Source of the DNA: CAWIVH01 sp963839475 | GTDB taxonomy: Bacteria; Acidobacteriota; UBA6911 | Length of the DNA stretch: 64,000 nucleotides | Direction of reading: 5' to 3' | NCBI GenBank assembly: GCA_963839475.1 | Contig: CAWIVH010000001.1 | Location: 62,001-126,000 of the forward strand | In this document: positions 18,655 to 27,476 of the stretch, one piece after another | How positions within the stretch are numbered: position 1 is the first letter of the stretch | Layout: each line of letters starts with the position of its first letter | Notes under the pieces: generated by a model | What the model was told of the DNA's origin: nothing | The model's database searches: none | The model's input: only the letters and a program-made list of their open reading frames with translations | Program-made: the position numbers and the translations under genes

Positions 18655-19686
18655 CTACCCGTGGTACTTCTGCAGCGGCTCACGCACCGGCCAGCGGCTT
18701 GGCAGCAGCTTACCCGTCGGTTCGGCGAAACGGCAGTGGAGCGTTCCGAGACGCTCGATGGTGATCTGAATCTCGGCACCTGGGTCGATGAAGTTGTCGT
18801 TGTCAAGGCCGGTACAGTCGGGGATGGTGCCGAAGCCCATCACGGAGCCGGACTTGATGGGAGCCATGAATCGCAACCAGGCGAACACGTCTTCGGCCTT
18901 GTGGCTGATCTCGGATGTTGATCCCTGGTACTTGACTTGCCCATTCACCACAACCGTCACTTTGAGGTTGTACGGATCGCCAACCTCATCGGGCGTGACC
19001 AAGTAAGGCCCGAGCTGGTTGCCCTTCGCCATGTCCTTCGTCAAGCAGAAGCCGCCGATGAACTCCGTGGCCTGAACGTCGCGGGCCGAGACGTCGTTGA
19101 AGATGCAGAAGCCCGCCACCGGCTGCTTCTCGTTCCCATACACGACGGCCAGTTCAGGTTCGACGTCCAACCGCGACGTGTAAGCCGGCCAGGGGACGGT
19201 CTCCCCGTCGCCGACGATGGCGTTCATGTTGCTCTTGTAATAGGGCAGTGGCTCGGGCCGACCGGGGACGGGCTTGGGTTTCGGGGCCAGGACGGCCTTG
19301 GCGAACGCCCGCAACAGCGGCGCGGTCTGCGGGTTATCCTTCTCATACTTCATGCAGGTATCGATGGAGTTCTTGAGATGCCGCGGCGTCAGGCCGAAGT
19401 CGAACATGGCGACGACCTCCACCGGCTCCAGCAGGCAGACGGCGTTGAGCGGGAAGCGTTCGCCATTTCCGAGTTCTCCGAGGTGCTGTTCGCCCCAGGT
19501 GAGCAGTTCCTCTGCCGCCCGTTGGCTGTCGGGAAGATTGGCAAGGTAGGATCGGCTGTCGGCCAGATGGGGGGAGGATTTCCCTGCTTTGCTTTGCAGC
19601 ACCGCGAACGGGACAGCCTGGTCTCGGACGACCACGCCGAAACAAGGGTTCGGCGAGTCGGCGATGGTAAAGCGAATCAGTTTCAT
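18655..19686 (-). CDS. Fumarylacetoacetate hydrolase (FAH) family protein
   Basis: FAH-family hydrolase or decarboxylase of 343 residues, likely cytoplasmic. These enzymes cleave C-C bonds in 1,3-diketo or oxo-acid products of aromatic catabolism using a divalent metal. Visible are the acidic metal-site segment DVEPELAVVYG and the FNDVSARDVQ core, followed by FCLTKDMAKGNQLGPYLVTPDEV and GSVMGFGTIPDCTG. AAAGGAA precedes the ATG. It lies 30 bases downstream of the MBL-fold hydrolase gene, so the two are probably one operon. Together with the aromatic-type porins this points to breakdown of an aromatic substrate, which is inference. Confidence 0.9.
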   Translation of the reverse strand: MKLIRFTIADSPNPCFGVVVRDQAVPFAVLQSKAGKSSPHLADSRSYLANLPDSQRAAEELLTWGEQHLGELGNGERFPLNAVCLLEPVEVVAMFDFGLTPRHLKNSIDTCMKYEKDNPQTAPLLRAFAKAVLAPKPKPVPGRPEPLPYYKSNMNAIVGDGETVPWPAYTSRLDVEPELAVVYGNEKQPVAGFCIFNDVSARDVQATEFIGGFCLTKDMAKGNQLGPYLVTPDEVGDPYNLKVTVVVNGQVKYQGSTSEISHKAEDVFAWLRFMAPIKSGSVMGFGTIPDCTGLDNDNFIDPGAEIQITIERLGTLHCRFAEPTGKLLPSRWPVREPLQKYHG

Positions 19687-19716
19687 GGCGGCGTTCCTTT
19701 CTGTGTCTGGACTGGT

Positions 19717-20694
19717 TTAGTATTCGACTTCGATCCCTTTCGCCTTGGCCACCTCGTAGATGGCGTCGAAAGTTCCTGTGGAATCCCAGGGCGCGTCAGG
19801 AGGTTCGTTGCGGAACTCGCGATACGCCCGTTCGACGTTCATGTACAGCCGCGCCGGGGCAGCCCATTCGCCGTAGGGGCCAAACTCGATCCGCTTGGCG
19901 GCATCCAGCGAAGCGAGTCCGGCGTCGAAGCACTTCTTCGACTCTTCACGGAGGTACTGGAGATACGCTTTCATGTCCATTGCCCCTTCGATCCCGCAGA
20001 GCGGGCCGTGGCCAGGGACGATGACCTCCGGGTCGAGTTGGATGATCAAATCCAGGCACTGGAACCACTTTTCGTATGATCCCGTCCAGCCCATCGGTGT
20101 ACACTGCCGGAAAAGCACGTCGCCGGCGAACACCACGCGTTCCTTAGGCACATGGATGATCGTGTCTCCGACCTGATGGCATGGCCCGACATAAATCAAG
20201 TGGACCTCCGTGCCGTCGAGGTTCAACTCGTAGCGTGCGTCAAACAAGGTCGTCGGCAGCACCAACTCGATCCCGTCAAAGTTATAGTCCTCCAGCAACT
20301 GTTGCCCCGCGGCCACGATGCCGGGGTGGAGCGCCTGGAGTGCCTGGCGAGTGGACACATTGGCGACACCGTGCATCAACTTCTGGAACTCCTCCGGATT
20401 GGCGACATGCTTCATCCGCTCGGGCACCGACCGGTGGGCGATGATCTCCGCGCCCTCGAAAAGTTGATTGCCCCAGACGTGGTCCGCGTCTTCGTGCGTG
20501 TTGATCACGCGCTTCGGCATGGCGGGCCACACCTTGCTGAACATCTCGATCATCTGCCGCGCATGGGCCAAGTCCGACTGCGTGTCGATCACAACACCCC
20601 CGGCCCGGTTGATGAGACCGGAGTTGGCGTCACACACGCGGTTCTTCTCGATCAGAACCGCAAAGCAGTTGTCGCTGACTTGTTTCATTTCCAT
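19717..20694 (-). CDS. MBL-fold metallo-hydrolase
   Basis: Metallo-beta-lactamase-fold hydrolase of 325 residues. The zinc motif reads THEDADHVWGN (H-x-E-x-D-H-type variant of HxHxDH, with Glu-Asp replacing the middle His), followed by GPCHQVGDTIIHVP, VVFAGDVLF and VPGHGPLC, the remaining metal ligands. No signal peptide is seen. It precedes the FAH gene by 30 bases. A degraded relative of its C-terminus sits at 26890-27058 beside the second arylsulfatase, suggesting an ancestral sulfatase/MBL neighbourhood. A lactonase or thioesterase-like role is possible; the sequence does not say which. Confidence 0.9.
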   Translation of the reverse strand: MEMKQVSDNCFAVLIEKNRVCDANSGLINRAGGVVIDTQSDLAHARQMIEMFSKVWPAMPKRVINTHEDADHVWGNQLFEGAEIIAHRSVPERMKHVANPEEFQKLMHGVANVSTRQALQALHPGIVAAGQQLLEDYNFDGIELVLPTTLFDARYELNLDGTEVHLIYVGPCHQVGDTIIHVPKERVVFAGDVLFRQCTPMGWTGSYEKWFQCLDLIIQLDPEVIVPGHGPLCGIEGAMDMKAYLQYLREESKKCFDAGLASLDAAKRIEFGPYGEWAAPARLYMNVERAYREFRNEPPDAPWDSTGTFDAIYEVAKAKGIEVEY

Positions 20695-20894
20695 GGGTCA
20701 TACTCCCTATGAAGCAGATGGGGTAACAAACGCCTTCCTGATAGTCAGGAGCACTTGGCTGCCCGCCTTGCAGGTTTTTCGAACGGATTCTGACATGTCG
20801 TGGCGTGACGTGGACTGATAAAAATTCACCAAGTCTTATGCACTTGGCCGCATTCGAAATTTTTTGTCCACGCTAGTCCGACGACCAAGTCGAC

Positions 20895-20955
20895 GGCGGC
20901 TTTAGCCGCAACCGGACTTTCAGTCCGCAAAACAACCTGTCGGCTTCAGCGACAG
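20895..20955. repeat. Three consecutive small hairpins (REP-like)
   Basis: In the 393-base gap 20695-21087, which has no gene, three stems follow one another: GCGGC-ttta-GCCGC (20896-20909), CGGACT-ttc-AGTCCG (20913-20927) and CTGTCGG-CTT-CAG-CGACAG (20937-20955, imperfect). This string of differing pairs of the style GGCTTTAGCC / GGACTTTCAGTCC is a known kind of intergenic palindromic element. Function here is unknown. Confidence 0.6.
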
Positions 20956-21087
20956 TGATTTAGCTCTTGACCGGCGGAGGGTAGTTCTTGGTTTGAGTTG
21001 TTGGTCGTTTGAAACTCCTCCCTATTCCAATGATTTCTGGAGATGGTACCGGCTTCAAACAACTGACTGACGTCCTCCCTGTCCGGG

Positions 21088-21828
21088 TCAGAAGTAAAGG
21101 TTGGCGACTATTCCCACGGCATTCACGGTCCGGTTCGAGCTCCCGCCGGAGTCGTTCTGATGCTCAAAATACCATTCGAGTTCGAGATGTCGGGTGATTG
21201 GAAAAGACGAGCCGTAGATCAGCGCGTTCCGGCTCACTTTGTCAAATCTGCTGTCGTAGTAAATCTCCCCGCGGATATAGGGATCGAATCTGAAGCGTCC
21301 GAAAGAGAATTCTCTTTCGATAGTCAGTCTGTTGCGATATCGCCAGGAGTTGGCTCCTTCGATAGATCGGATATCCAGGCGGTTTCTATCCGAAACGAGA
21401 ACTCCGTATACCAGGGGATAGCGTGCCGTTGCCTCCACTACGCCGCGGTGTTCACTGGAACCTTCTTCCGTGTAAGGAAGGATATATCGATACCCCACCC
21501 TCACAAGCAGCATCTGGCTCTTGGATTGATCCAGAGGGACGAATGCCCATCTCTTGGCTTTCTTAATGGGTGAGAGATAGAAATCAAAATTGGGGCCGAT
21601 TTCGGCTTCGGTGGAATCTTTGTTTTCTTTAACGGTAGTCGCCAGCAAAAGAAAACGCATCTTGTCGTTGATCTTGATAAATGTGTCTGATTCGGGCCAG
21701 ACCTGGTTCGACTGCGCACGGGCCGGGAGCGCGGACGATACCATGAAGAGGACCAACCATACCGATCCACACAAAAGATGCAGAATAACCTTCCACTGTT
21801 GGGGCCATGGGGGAGCCTGATAAACCAT
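21088..21828 (-). CDS. DUF2490 family outer-membrane protein
   Basis: Exported protein of 246 residues of the DUF2490 family, thought to form a small outer-membrane barrel. ATG at 21828 follows AGGGGTAAG; the GTG at 21831 is an alternative. The signal peptide ends near ARA-QSN. Alternating strands run through FLLLATTVKENKDS, LLVRVGYRYILPY and RFRFDPYIRGEIYYDSRF to the C-terminal AVGIVANLYF. Two partial relatives of its C-terminus occur at 16859-17085 and 38271-38375, so this gene seems to be the intact survivor. It stands alone, with no clear operon partner. Confidence 0.85.
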   Translation of the reverse strand: MVYQAPPWPQQWKVILHLLCGSVWLVLFMVSSALPARAQSNQVWPESDTFIKINDKMRFLLLATTVKENKDSTEAEIGPNFDFYLSPIKKAKRWAFVPLDQSKSQMLLVRVGYRYILPYTEEGSSEHRGVVEATARYPLVYGVLVSDRNRLDIRSIEGANSWRYRNRLTIEREFSFGRFRFDPYIRGEIYYDSRFDKVSRNALIYGSSFPITRHLELEWYFEHQNDSGGSSNRTVNAVGIVANLYF

Positions 21829-22079
21829 CACTTACCCCTGAAGCGAATAGACAAGCAAGTCTACACAAGGCCTCGCTCCATGTGTCGACCGCCTGTTCCG
21901 GCATCCGGGCTGGCAATCGCTCTCCAGCCGTCGCGTGCCTTCCTTGAATCGATGCCATCCGGCAGCTAGTGGGCGAGACCCTTCAGCAGATTACGGGCAG
22001 TCCCTCGTAATCTGCCGGTTCCTCCTCGCACCCACCTTCCCATGGCGCACGCCGGCCATGCCTGCTAACGGCCGAGCAC

Positions 22080-22871
22080 CTACTTGCTAACCGTCGCCGC
22101 ACCGTAGGGCTTATAGGCTTTGTCCGCACGCTCGGCATCCTGGCCGGTCAACGTGTGTGACGAATCCAGGAATTCACGAACCCTGCCGGCCCACTGGTCA
22201 AAGGCCTCCCTCGCCGCGGCGAATCTCTCGACTCGCGAGAAATACTGCGCGCCTACCTCGGCCCCGGCGCCCAGGTTGGATTTATCGACCATTGCCGCAA
22301 TCCGCTCGCCTGTTTGTGAATCCAGGAGTTCCATCTCAACGCGGAGCTTTCCAATGTTCAGAGGGTGGTCCAGCGGTCCGACGTCCGGGGGCAAATCTGC
22401 AACGGGCACCGGTCCTCCGACATCAACGCCGACCAGGGCTGCGCGCAATCGAAGCGTCAGAGGCCCGGGCGCTTCTACTATCGGAAAAGCGTCTGAGACG
22501 GCGCTTTTCAGAGCGTGCTCGAAATAATTCGTCACTGCCTTCCGCGACGATTCTGAGATCTTGGTCTCATCTACGTCCGTGGCGACGTAGACTTCTACCG
22601 GGTCGACCACGATGGCGAAGTAGCTGCGCAGGTTTTTCTGTGCATCCGAACTGACATAAGTCAGAGCGCTTTCGACATTCGGATTGGGCTGTAACGCCGA
22701 GTAGTCCTTCAGAAATCCGGAAAATTCCTGGCCGGCAGGAATTTTGTTGAAGGTGGCTTTCGGCGGCGCGGGGGGCGGGGCAGACTGAGAGCAACCCATC
22801 GCCATAGCAACAAGCAACACAGCCAGGCAACAAGCCAATATTCTTCCCAAGACGTCATCGTTATTAAGCAT
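22080..22871 (-). CDS. DUF3313 family lipoprotein
   Basis: Predicted lipoprotein of 263 residues. The start at 22871 follows GGAGGAAGAC. The leader (ILACCLAVLLVAMAMGC) ends in a lipobox with the acylated Cys in MGCSQ, then a Pro/Ala linker. The mature part matches the DUF3313 pattern: FSGFLKDYSALQPN, YFAIVVDPVEVYV, and VEMELLDSQTGERIAAMVDKS near the end. It likely sits in the periplasm attached to a membrane. It is 45 bases downstream of the BON-domain gene on the same strand, so co-transcription is likely. Function is unknown. Confidence 0.85.
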   Translation of the reverse strand: MLNNDDVLGRILACCLAVLLVAMAMGCSQSAPPPAPPKATFNKIPAGQEFSGFLKDYSALQPNPNVESALTYVSSDAQKNLRSYFAIVVDPVEVYVATDVDETKISESSRKAVTNYFEHALKSAVSDAFPIVEAPGPLTLRLRAALVGVDVGGPVPVADLPPDVGPLDHPLNIGKLRVEMELLDSQTGERIAAMVDKSNLGAGAEVGAQYFSRVERFAAAREAFDQWAGRVREFLDSSHTLTGQDAERADKAYKPYGAATVSK

Positions 22872-22915
22872 GTCTTCCTCCATGACAGAAATTTCCACTA
22901 TGTTGCCGGACTAGT

Positions 22916-23764
22916 TCATTTCTTTGCCGCTGGCGATTCCACGCGCAGCATGTTGAAAACGTGAAATGCCGACGGGACGGAGTTGCACTGTAAAGCTGCG
23001 AGATCCGAATCCTCCTTCGTTGCCACGGTCCCAAGCAGGATGATGTTGCCGTTTTTCACGACGATCTTGATATCCGAACCGCTGCCCCAGAAGTATCTCG
23101 ACAGTACCTTTTGCAGCTTCGCACGTGCGTTCGCCCGGATTTGATTGTCCATGGAGCCCAGCGGCAACACCTCGATGTTGTTGATGATCTTTTCGACTGC
23201 CTCGATCGTCTTGACTCGATTGTAAGCCTCGCTCCGATTCGTAGAACGTACCGTCCAGCCCGTCAGAATGACCTCGCTGCCCACCATACTGAAAGAGATG
23301 AAGTCGTACGTCGTGATGTAAGGCATCATGGCCAGTTCGTGCCGCACCTTCTCAAATACTTTATCGGATGGAGTCCGGAACGTCCTGACATCCAGAAGCT
23401 TTCGCGCCGGGTCCCCCTGCGGGATGCTGGATGTTTCCTCGGGGGTCAGAGATTCCAGCTTCATGGTCCCGTTTTGCGCCTTGGCCTCACCTGTGACCGA
23501 GGCAAACTTGCCCACGTGATCTTTCAGCATCTTCTGCTTGTTGACTTCAAAAACAGTGTTGTCCTGAAGTCGAATCAGGACCGGGAGTGCCCCATCCTTG
23601 TGTGTCTGCTGGCTGCATCCGATGCGTTCAGATGTGATGGGGCCGAGCATGAGACGGGAACACACATCCGAGTCAACGTAGGCATGAAAAGTCGAGATTT
23701 CCGCACCGATACCGGCCACGGCGCTGAAAAGCAACGTGCACAGAATCGAAAATGTTTTCTTCAT
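22916..23764 (-). CDS. Secreted BON-domain protein
   Basis: Exported protein of 282 residues. GGGAGG precedes the ATG at 23764, and the signal peptide (MKKTFSILCTLLFSAVAGIG) is cleaved near GIGA-EIS. The N-terminal part is an OB-like segment (VLIRLQDNTVFEV, GKFASVTGEAKAQNG). The second half carries two BON repeats, about 135-200 (VEVILTGWTVRSTNRSEAYN-like) and 205-270 (GNIILLGTVATKEDSDLAAL), domains that bind phospholipid or stabilise envelopes. It heads a likely two-gene unit with the DUF3313 lipoprotein. Confidence 0.85.
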   Translation of the reverse strand: MKKTFSILCTLLFSAVAGIGAEISTFHAYVDSDVCSRLMLGPITSERIGCSQQTHKDGALPVLIRLQDNTVFEVNKQKMLKDHVGKFASVTGEAKAQNGTMKLESLTPEETSSIPQGDPARKLLDVRTFRTPSDKVFEKVRHELAMMPYITTYDFISFSMVGSEVILTGWTVRSTNRSEAYNRVKTIEAVEKIINNIEVLPLGSMDNQIRANARAKLQKVLSRYFWGSGSDIKIVVKNGNIILLGTVATKEDSDLAALQCNSVPSAFHVFNMLRVESPAAKK

Positions 23765-23895
23765 TTTTCCTCCCTTTGCGTTTGGGTATGGGTTCCCGGT
23801 GCCTGACTTCATTTATTCATCGCATCTCTCTCACGCCCTCTGGGATTACCCGATGAAACATCAAAAGATGGCCTTCCTTCCATCAGTCATGACTC

Positions 23896-24873
23896 CTACG
23901 GTTTCTTCAACCGTTTCATGCCTTCGACCAGCGGGTGCCATCCATAGACGAACGACACCATGAAACGGTCCATGCGAAGATCCCCGGGTGCACCATCGTT
24001 AACCATCGACTTGTAGCCGGCAGTGAGGGCCATGTTGTCGTTGAGTTGGTACCCAAGAGTGAACCCGATGCCGCCGTTATTGAGGCTCTCCCCCGTGACG
24101 CCGTTGATGGTCGCTTGGCCGCCGCCGTACCAGGTCCCGTCAAGCGACGCCCAGAAGTGCTCGGTGAAGTCGCGCGTCAGATGGGCGTCCAGTTGAAACA
24201 TTGGATCGGTCTTCATCGTCCCCCCGACAAAGTTGTCGTTGGTTCCGAATAGCCATACAGCGGGCAGGAATTCCAGAGTCGTTCGCCGTCCCGGAACCCA
24301 AGGGCCGAGCTGCCAGATAATGGGTGCGCCTATGCGTCCATACCAGCGGTTCTGTCCGAGATTCAGGGACTGGCTGCTGTTGTACTCGCCGATCGGTATT
24401 GCCAGATCGGCGAGCAGGTCCACGGAGAACCCCGGCTTATAGCGCAGCACGTCGGGAATGTTCTTTTGCGCAGGGGGTCCAATGATATTGAAGACAAACT
24501 CGGCCATCGGATCGCCGAACCCGCTGGTGGACTGTTTCGCTGTTTTGCCGGCCGCCGAGATTTCTCCCGATACCCGCCCCATGGGCACAATTCCCGCAAC
24601 CATGGCCGAGCGATTGAACAAAGTGAAGGTGCGAGCATACCCCGCCAGCGCGATGGAAGCGTCCAGGCTCGCACCGGGCGTCACGATATGAGCCGGGTCG
24701 AACGGGTTCGTGTTTCCGCTCAGCGATTCGTATATGAGCGGCACCGCATTGGCATTCGACAGTGTCTTCCAGTAGAAGCGCGCCGGGACCTGGGCTACAG
24801 CCTGCGGCGGACAGAGCGCTCCCATGGCGAGCATCGTTGTGACGACCAACCGCAAGCAAACAACCTTTTTCAT
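23896..24873 (-). CDS. Phenol MetA-pathway-type outer-membrane porin, copy 2
   Basis: Almost identical to the porin at 13908-14885: same 325-residue length with only a handful of changes (for example KVVCLR for TVTCLR near the start, LSGN for LNGN and GGQATI for GGQPTI). The ribosome site and signal peptide are the same. It follows the second arylsulfatase gene by 64 bases, repeating the operon order of copy 1. The near identity implies recent duplication or continuing gene conversion. The upstream neighbour differs: here a BON protein gene follows on its left. Confidence 0.87.
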   Translation of the reverse strand: MKKVVCLRLVVTTMLAMGALCPPQAVAQVPARFYWKTLSNANAVPLIYESLSGNTNPFDPAHIVTPGASLDASIALAGYARTFTLFNRSAMVAGIVPMGRVSGEISAAGKTAKQSTSGFGDPMAEFVFNIIGPPAQKNIPDVLRYKPGFSVDLLADLAIPIGEYNSSQSLNLGQNRWYGRIGAPIIWQLGPWVPGRRTTLEFLPAVWLFGTNDNFVGGTMKTDPMFQLDAHLTRDFTEHFWASLDGTWYGGGQATINGVTGESLNNGGIGFTLGYQLNDNMALTAGYKSMVNDGAPGDLRMDRFMVSFVYGWHPLVEGMKRLKKP

Positions 24874-24937
24874 CGGACCTCCTTCAGTTTCTGGGACCTC
24901 TCCATCCCGCTTCGTTAATACTTGGGATCGTCCACCC

Positions 24938-26770
24938 TCAACGCTTCTTGGGCTCAGCCATCATGTCCTTAGGCGGCACGTACTGGCGCTTCAGGTTGAG
25001 CGGCGGGTAGCCGGCCTGGACCGGGACGCGCTGCGGGAGCACCTTCTCCAGCGCCTCGTGAGGCGAGCGGTTCGGCAGGACCACGTTGTTCGTCCGGACG
25101 TAGTCTTCCCAGAGCGCGACCATCTCCTTCACCTTGTCGGGGCGCTCGGCGGCGAGGTCCTTCGTCTCGCCTTGGTCCGCCGCGAGGTCGTAGAGCTCCC
25201 AGTCACCCCTTCCGAAGGGTATCCACTCCCAGCGCAGCTTCCAGCTCCCCTGCCGGACGGCGCGGTTGCCGAAGAGCTCCCAGGCGAGGGCGTCCTGGTC
25301 TGTTCGCGGCGACTCGGCCCGGCCCTCCAGCACCGGGACCCAGGACTTGCCCAGGGCCGGGGGCACGTCCTTCCCCTTGTACGTCTTCGGGTAGCTCGTG
25401 CCGGCCACCTCGAGGAGCGTCGGCATGATGTCGGCCACGTGCATGGTCGCCCGGGTGTTGATGCTCCCCGCGGGACGCTTGACCCCGGGCCCGCTGACGA
25501 TGAGCGCGTTGCGGATGCCGCCCTCCGCGAGCCATGCCTTGTACTGACTGAAGGGGGTCATGGAGACCTGCGCCCACATGGGCCCGTAGGCGAGCCAGGA
25601 GCCCGGGTCGCCCCACGCGTTGGGATCGTTCTGCGACCAGTGCACGGCGGCGAAGAGGTAGTCGCGTGAGCCAGGCGAGCCGGCGATCATTTCGTAGAGG
25701 TCGTTGCCCTCGGCGCCGTTGTCGCCGAAGACGATGAAGATCGTGTTGTCGTACTCGCCGATCTCCTTGAGGTGGTCGATGAGCCGTCCGACGTGAAAGT
25801 CCAGGTTCTCGACCAGGCCGGCGTAGATCTCCATCTTCTTTCCGAAAAACGCGCGCGACGCCGGCGCCAGCAGGATGGAATCGGGCACGAACCACATCCG
25901 CTCGGCGAGCTGGGTTCCCGCGGGCATGATGCCGAGCTCGACCTCCCGCTTCAGCCGCTCCTGCCGCACCGCGTCCCAGCCCTTGTCGTACTCGCCAACG
26001 TGGCGGTTGCGCCACTCCTTCGGCAGGTGGTACGGCTCGTGCGGCGCCTGGTGGGAGACGTACGCGAAGAACGGCTTGCCGTCGCCGCGGTTGGCGTCGA
26101 TGTAGGAGATCAGCTTGTCGGTGTAGGTCTTCGTCGCGTAGAAGTCCTTCGGCAGGCTCCTCAGGTAACGCCCGTCCTCGGTGTAGAGCGATTTGGGGTT
26201 GGCGGCCGAGAAGTTCCAGTCGTCCCAGTAGCTGCCCATCCCGTCGAGGAGGGTGAAGTCGCGCTCGAAGCCGCGCGCGGCCGGGATCTGTCCGGGCTCC
26301 TTCCCCAGGTGCCACTTGCCGACCATGTAGGTGTGGTAGCCGGCGTCCTTGAGGAGCTGCGGCAGCGTGGCGACGCGGTCGTTGAGGTTGCCCTCGTAGC
26401 CGTCCAGGCCCATCTGGTTCGGCGCCGTAAACTCGCTCATGTTGCCGAGGCCGTTGAGGTGCGTGTCGACGCCGGAGAGCAGCATCGACCGCGTCGGCGA
26501 GCAGCTCGCGTGTGTATAAAAGGTCGTGAAGCGCACGCCGTTTTTCGCCAGCGAGTCGAGGTTCGGCGTCTTGATCTCGCTGCCGAACGAGCCCATGTCG
26601 GAGAAGCCCATGTCATCGCCGAGGATAATGACGATGTTCGGCCGGCGCGGCGCGTTCGCTGCGGCGGCGATGGCGACCGCGGCGAGCGCTGCGAACATGC
26701 CCACGAGGACCCGTCTTCTCACCAACCGGCCCATGTTGGCCGGATTATTCGATATCGTGCACGTCTCCAT
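24938..26770 (-). CDS. Arylsulfatase (type I, Cys-type), copy 2
   Basis: Sulfatase of 610 residues, nearly identical to copy 1 from the leader onward. It has the same GDDMGFSDMG metal site, CSPTR motif (formylglycine Cys about 90), VGKWHLGK and FGDNGAEG. It differs mainly in the first 20 residues (METCTISNNPANMG against METVLRFSACAIVSKPANLG) and at isolated positions (R-to-N in the WR-RHVGEYDKG region, V-to-A in DQD-LAWELF). The start at 26770 again has GGAG upstream. Both copies keep all catalytic residues, so gene dosage or separate regulation, rather than new specificity, is the simpler reading. A divergently placed AraC regulator at 27477 could control this copy. Confidence 0.95.
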   Translation of the reverse strand: METCTISNNPANMGRLVRRRVLVGMFAALAAVAIAAAANAPRRPNIVIILGDDMGFSDMGSFGSEIKTPNLDSLAKNGVRFTTFYTHASCSPTRSMLLSGVDTHLNGLGNMSEFTAPNQMGLDGYEGNLNDRVATLPQLLKDAGYHTYMVGKWHLGKEPGQIPAARGFERDFTLLDGMGSYWDDWNFSAANPKSLYTEDGRYLRSLPKDFYATKTYTDKLISYIDANRGDGKPFFAYVSHQAPHEPYHLPKEWRNRHVGEYDKGWDAVRQERLKREVELGIMPAGTQLAERMWFVPDSILLAPASRAFFGKKMEIYAGLVENLDFHVGRLIDHLKEIGEYDNTIFIVFGDNGAEGNDLYEMIAGSPGSRDYLFAAVHWSQNDPNAWGDPGSWLAYGPMWAQVSMTPFSQYKAWLAEGGIRNALIVSGPGVKRPAGSINTRATMHVADIMPTLLEVAGTSYPKTYKGKDVPPALGKSWVPVLEGRAESPRTDQDALAWELFGNRAVRQGSWKLRWEWIPFGRGDWELYDLAADQGETKDLAAERPDKVKEMVALWEDYVRTNNVVLPNRSPHEALEKVLPQRVPVQAGYPPLNLKRQYVPPKDMMAEPKKR

Positions 26771-26889
26771 TGCCCACTCCATTCCCGTTGGTCGGAAAAA
26801 ATCCGTCCTGGATCGCGCGCAGCGTTGCCCCTCGCGGTTGCCGAAGGAGCGGCCCAGGACTGAGATATTCCCGCCTGGGTCCAGCCGGA

Positions 26890-27058
26890 TCAGAACTCAA
26901 CTTCGACTCCCTTTGCCTTCGCGACTTTGCAGACCGCATCGAATGTCTTCGCCGAATCCCAGGGCACGTGCGCCGGTTCGCTGCAGAATTCGCGATAGGC
27001 CCGCTCGACGTTGGTATACAGGCGCGCCAGGCCGCGCCAATGCGCGTACGGTCCAAGT
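26890..27058 (-). pseudogene. MBL-fold hydrolase C-terminal remnant
   Basis: A 56-codon piece with its own stop, matching the end of the MBL protein at 19717-20694: LYTNVERAYREFCSEP, VPWDSAKTFDAV and VAKAKGVEVEF correspond to LYMNVERAYREFRNEP, APWDSTGTFDAI and VAKAKGIEVEY. All metal ligands are lost. It diverges clearly at DNA level, so it is an old remnant of a paralogous gene rather than a fresh copy. Confidence 0.9.
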
Positions 27059-27476
27059 CTTGACTTCGGAACAATTCAGCCGTGGACCTGCAAGGCAGAT
27101 TCAGGCATTTGCCAGTTTGCGGCGGATCAGGCGAGACCGTCTATCGGAATTCCGCAAAAGTTCCTACCAAGGCTGGCGTGGCAATTCTTCCCATTTGGAT
27201 TCCCTGCATATACTGGAAATAGCCGGCGGATGCCCGCGAAAAGCGTCCTACCGTTCGGGGGTGGTGCACACGAACGGTGCCTGGCACTCGCGCAGTGGTG
27301 GTGCCGCTCTCGAGCTGATTTCCCCACCGGCAGAACAGCTTACACCTACCTGCTCTATCTTCATGATGTCGGTCTTGTGGTTTGGCTCCGAGCGGCTCGG
27401 ATCCTTGACCTGCCAGCGGCCGATTGATAAACTTTGCGCACTATTTCCACTGGCGTCGGGTACCGTTGCCCCCCGG
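27059..27476. other. Intergenic, upstream of the AraC gene
   Basis: About 420 bases between the MBL remnant and the regulator. Several open frames cross it on both strands but none has a ribosome site or familiar motif. It may hold more decayed hydrolase sequence and the regulator's promoter. Confidence 0.4.

Larger units (their letters stand above)
23896..26782 (-). repeat. Porin + arylsulfatase duplication, copy 2
   Basis: Direct repeat of 13908-16811. No transposase, inverted ends or target duplication were found at the boundaries. The 10 kb between the copies is unrelated, so this is not a simple tandem duplication as it stands now. Confidence 0.9.

Noticed and set aside
26526..27476. 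Upstream part of the long AraC frame
   Set aside because: Runs antisense through the arylsulfatase start; the conserved AraC protein begins after 27477.
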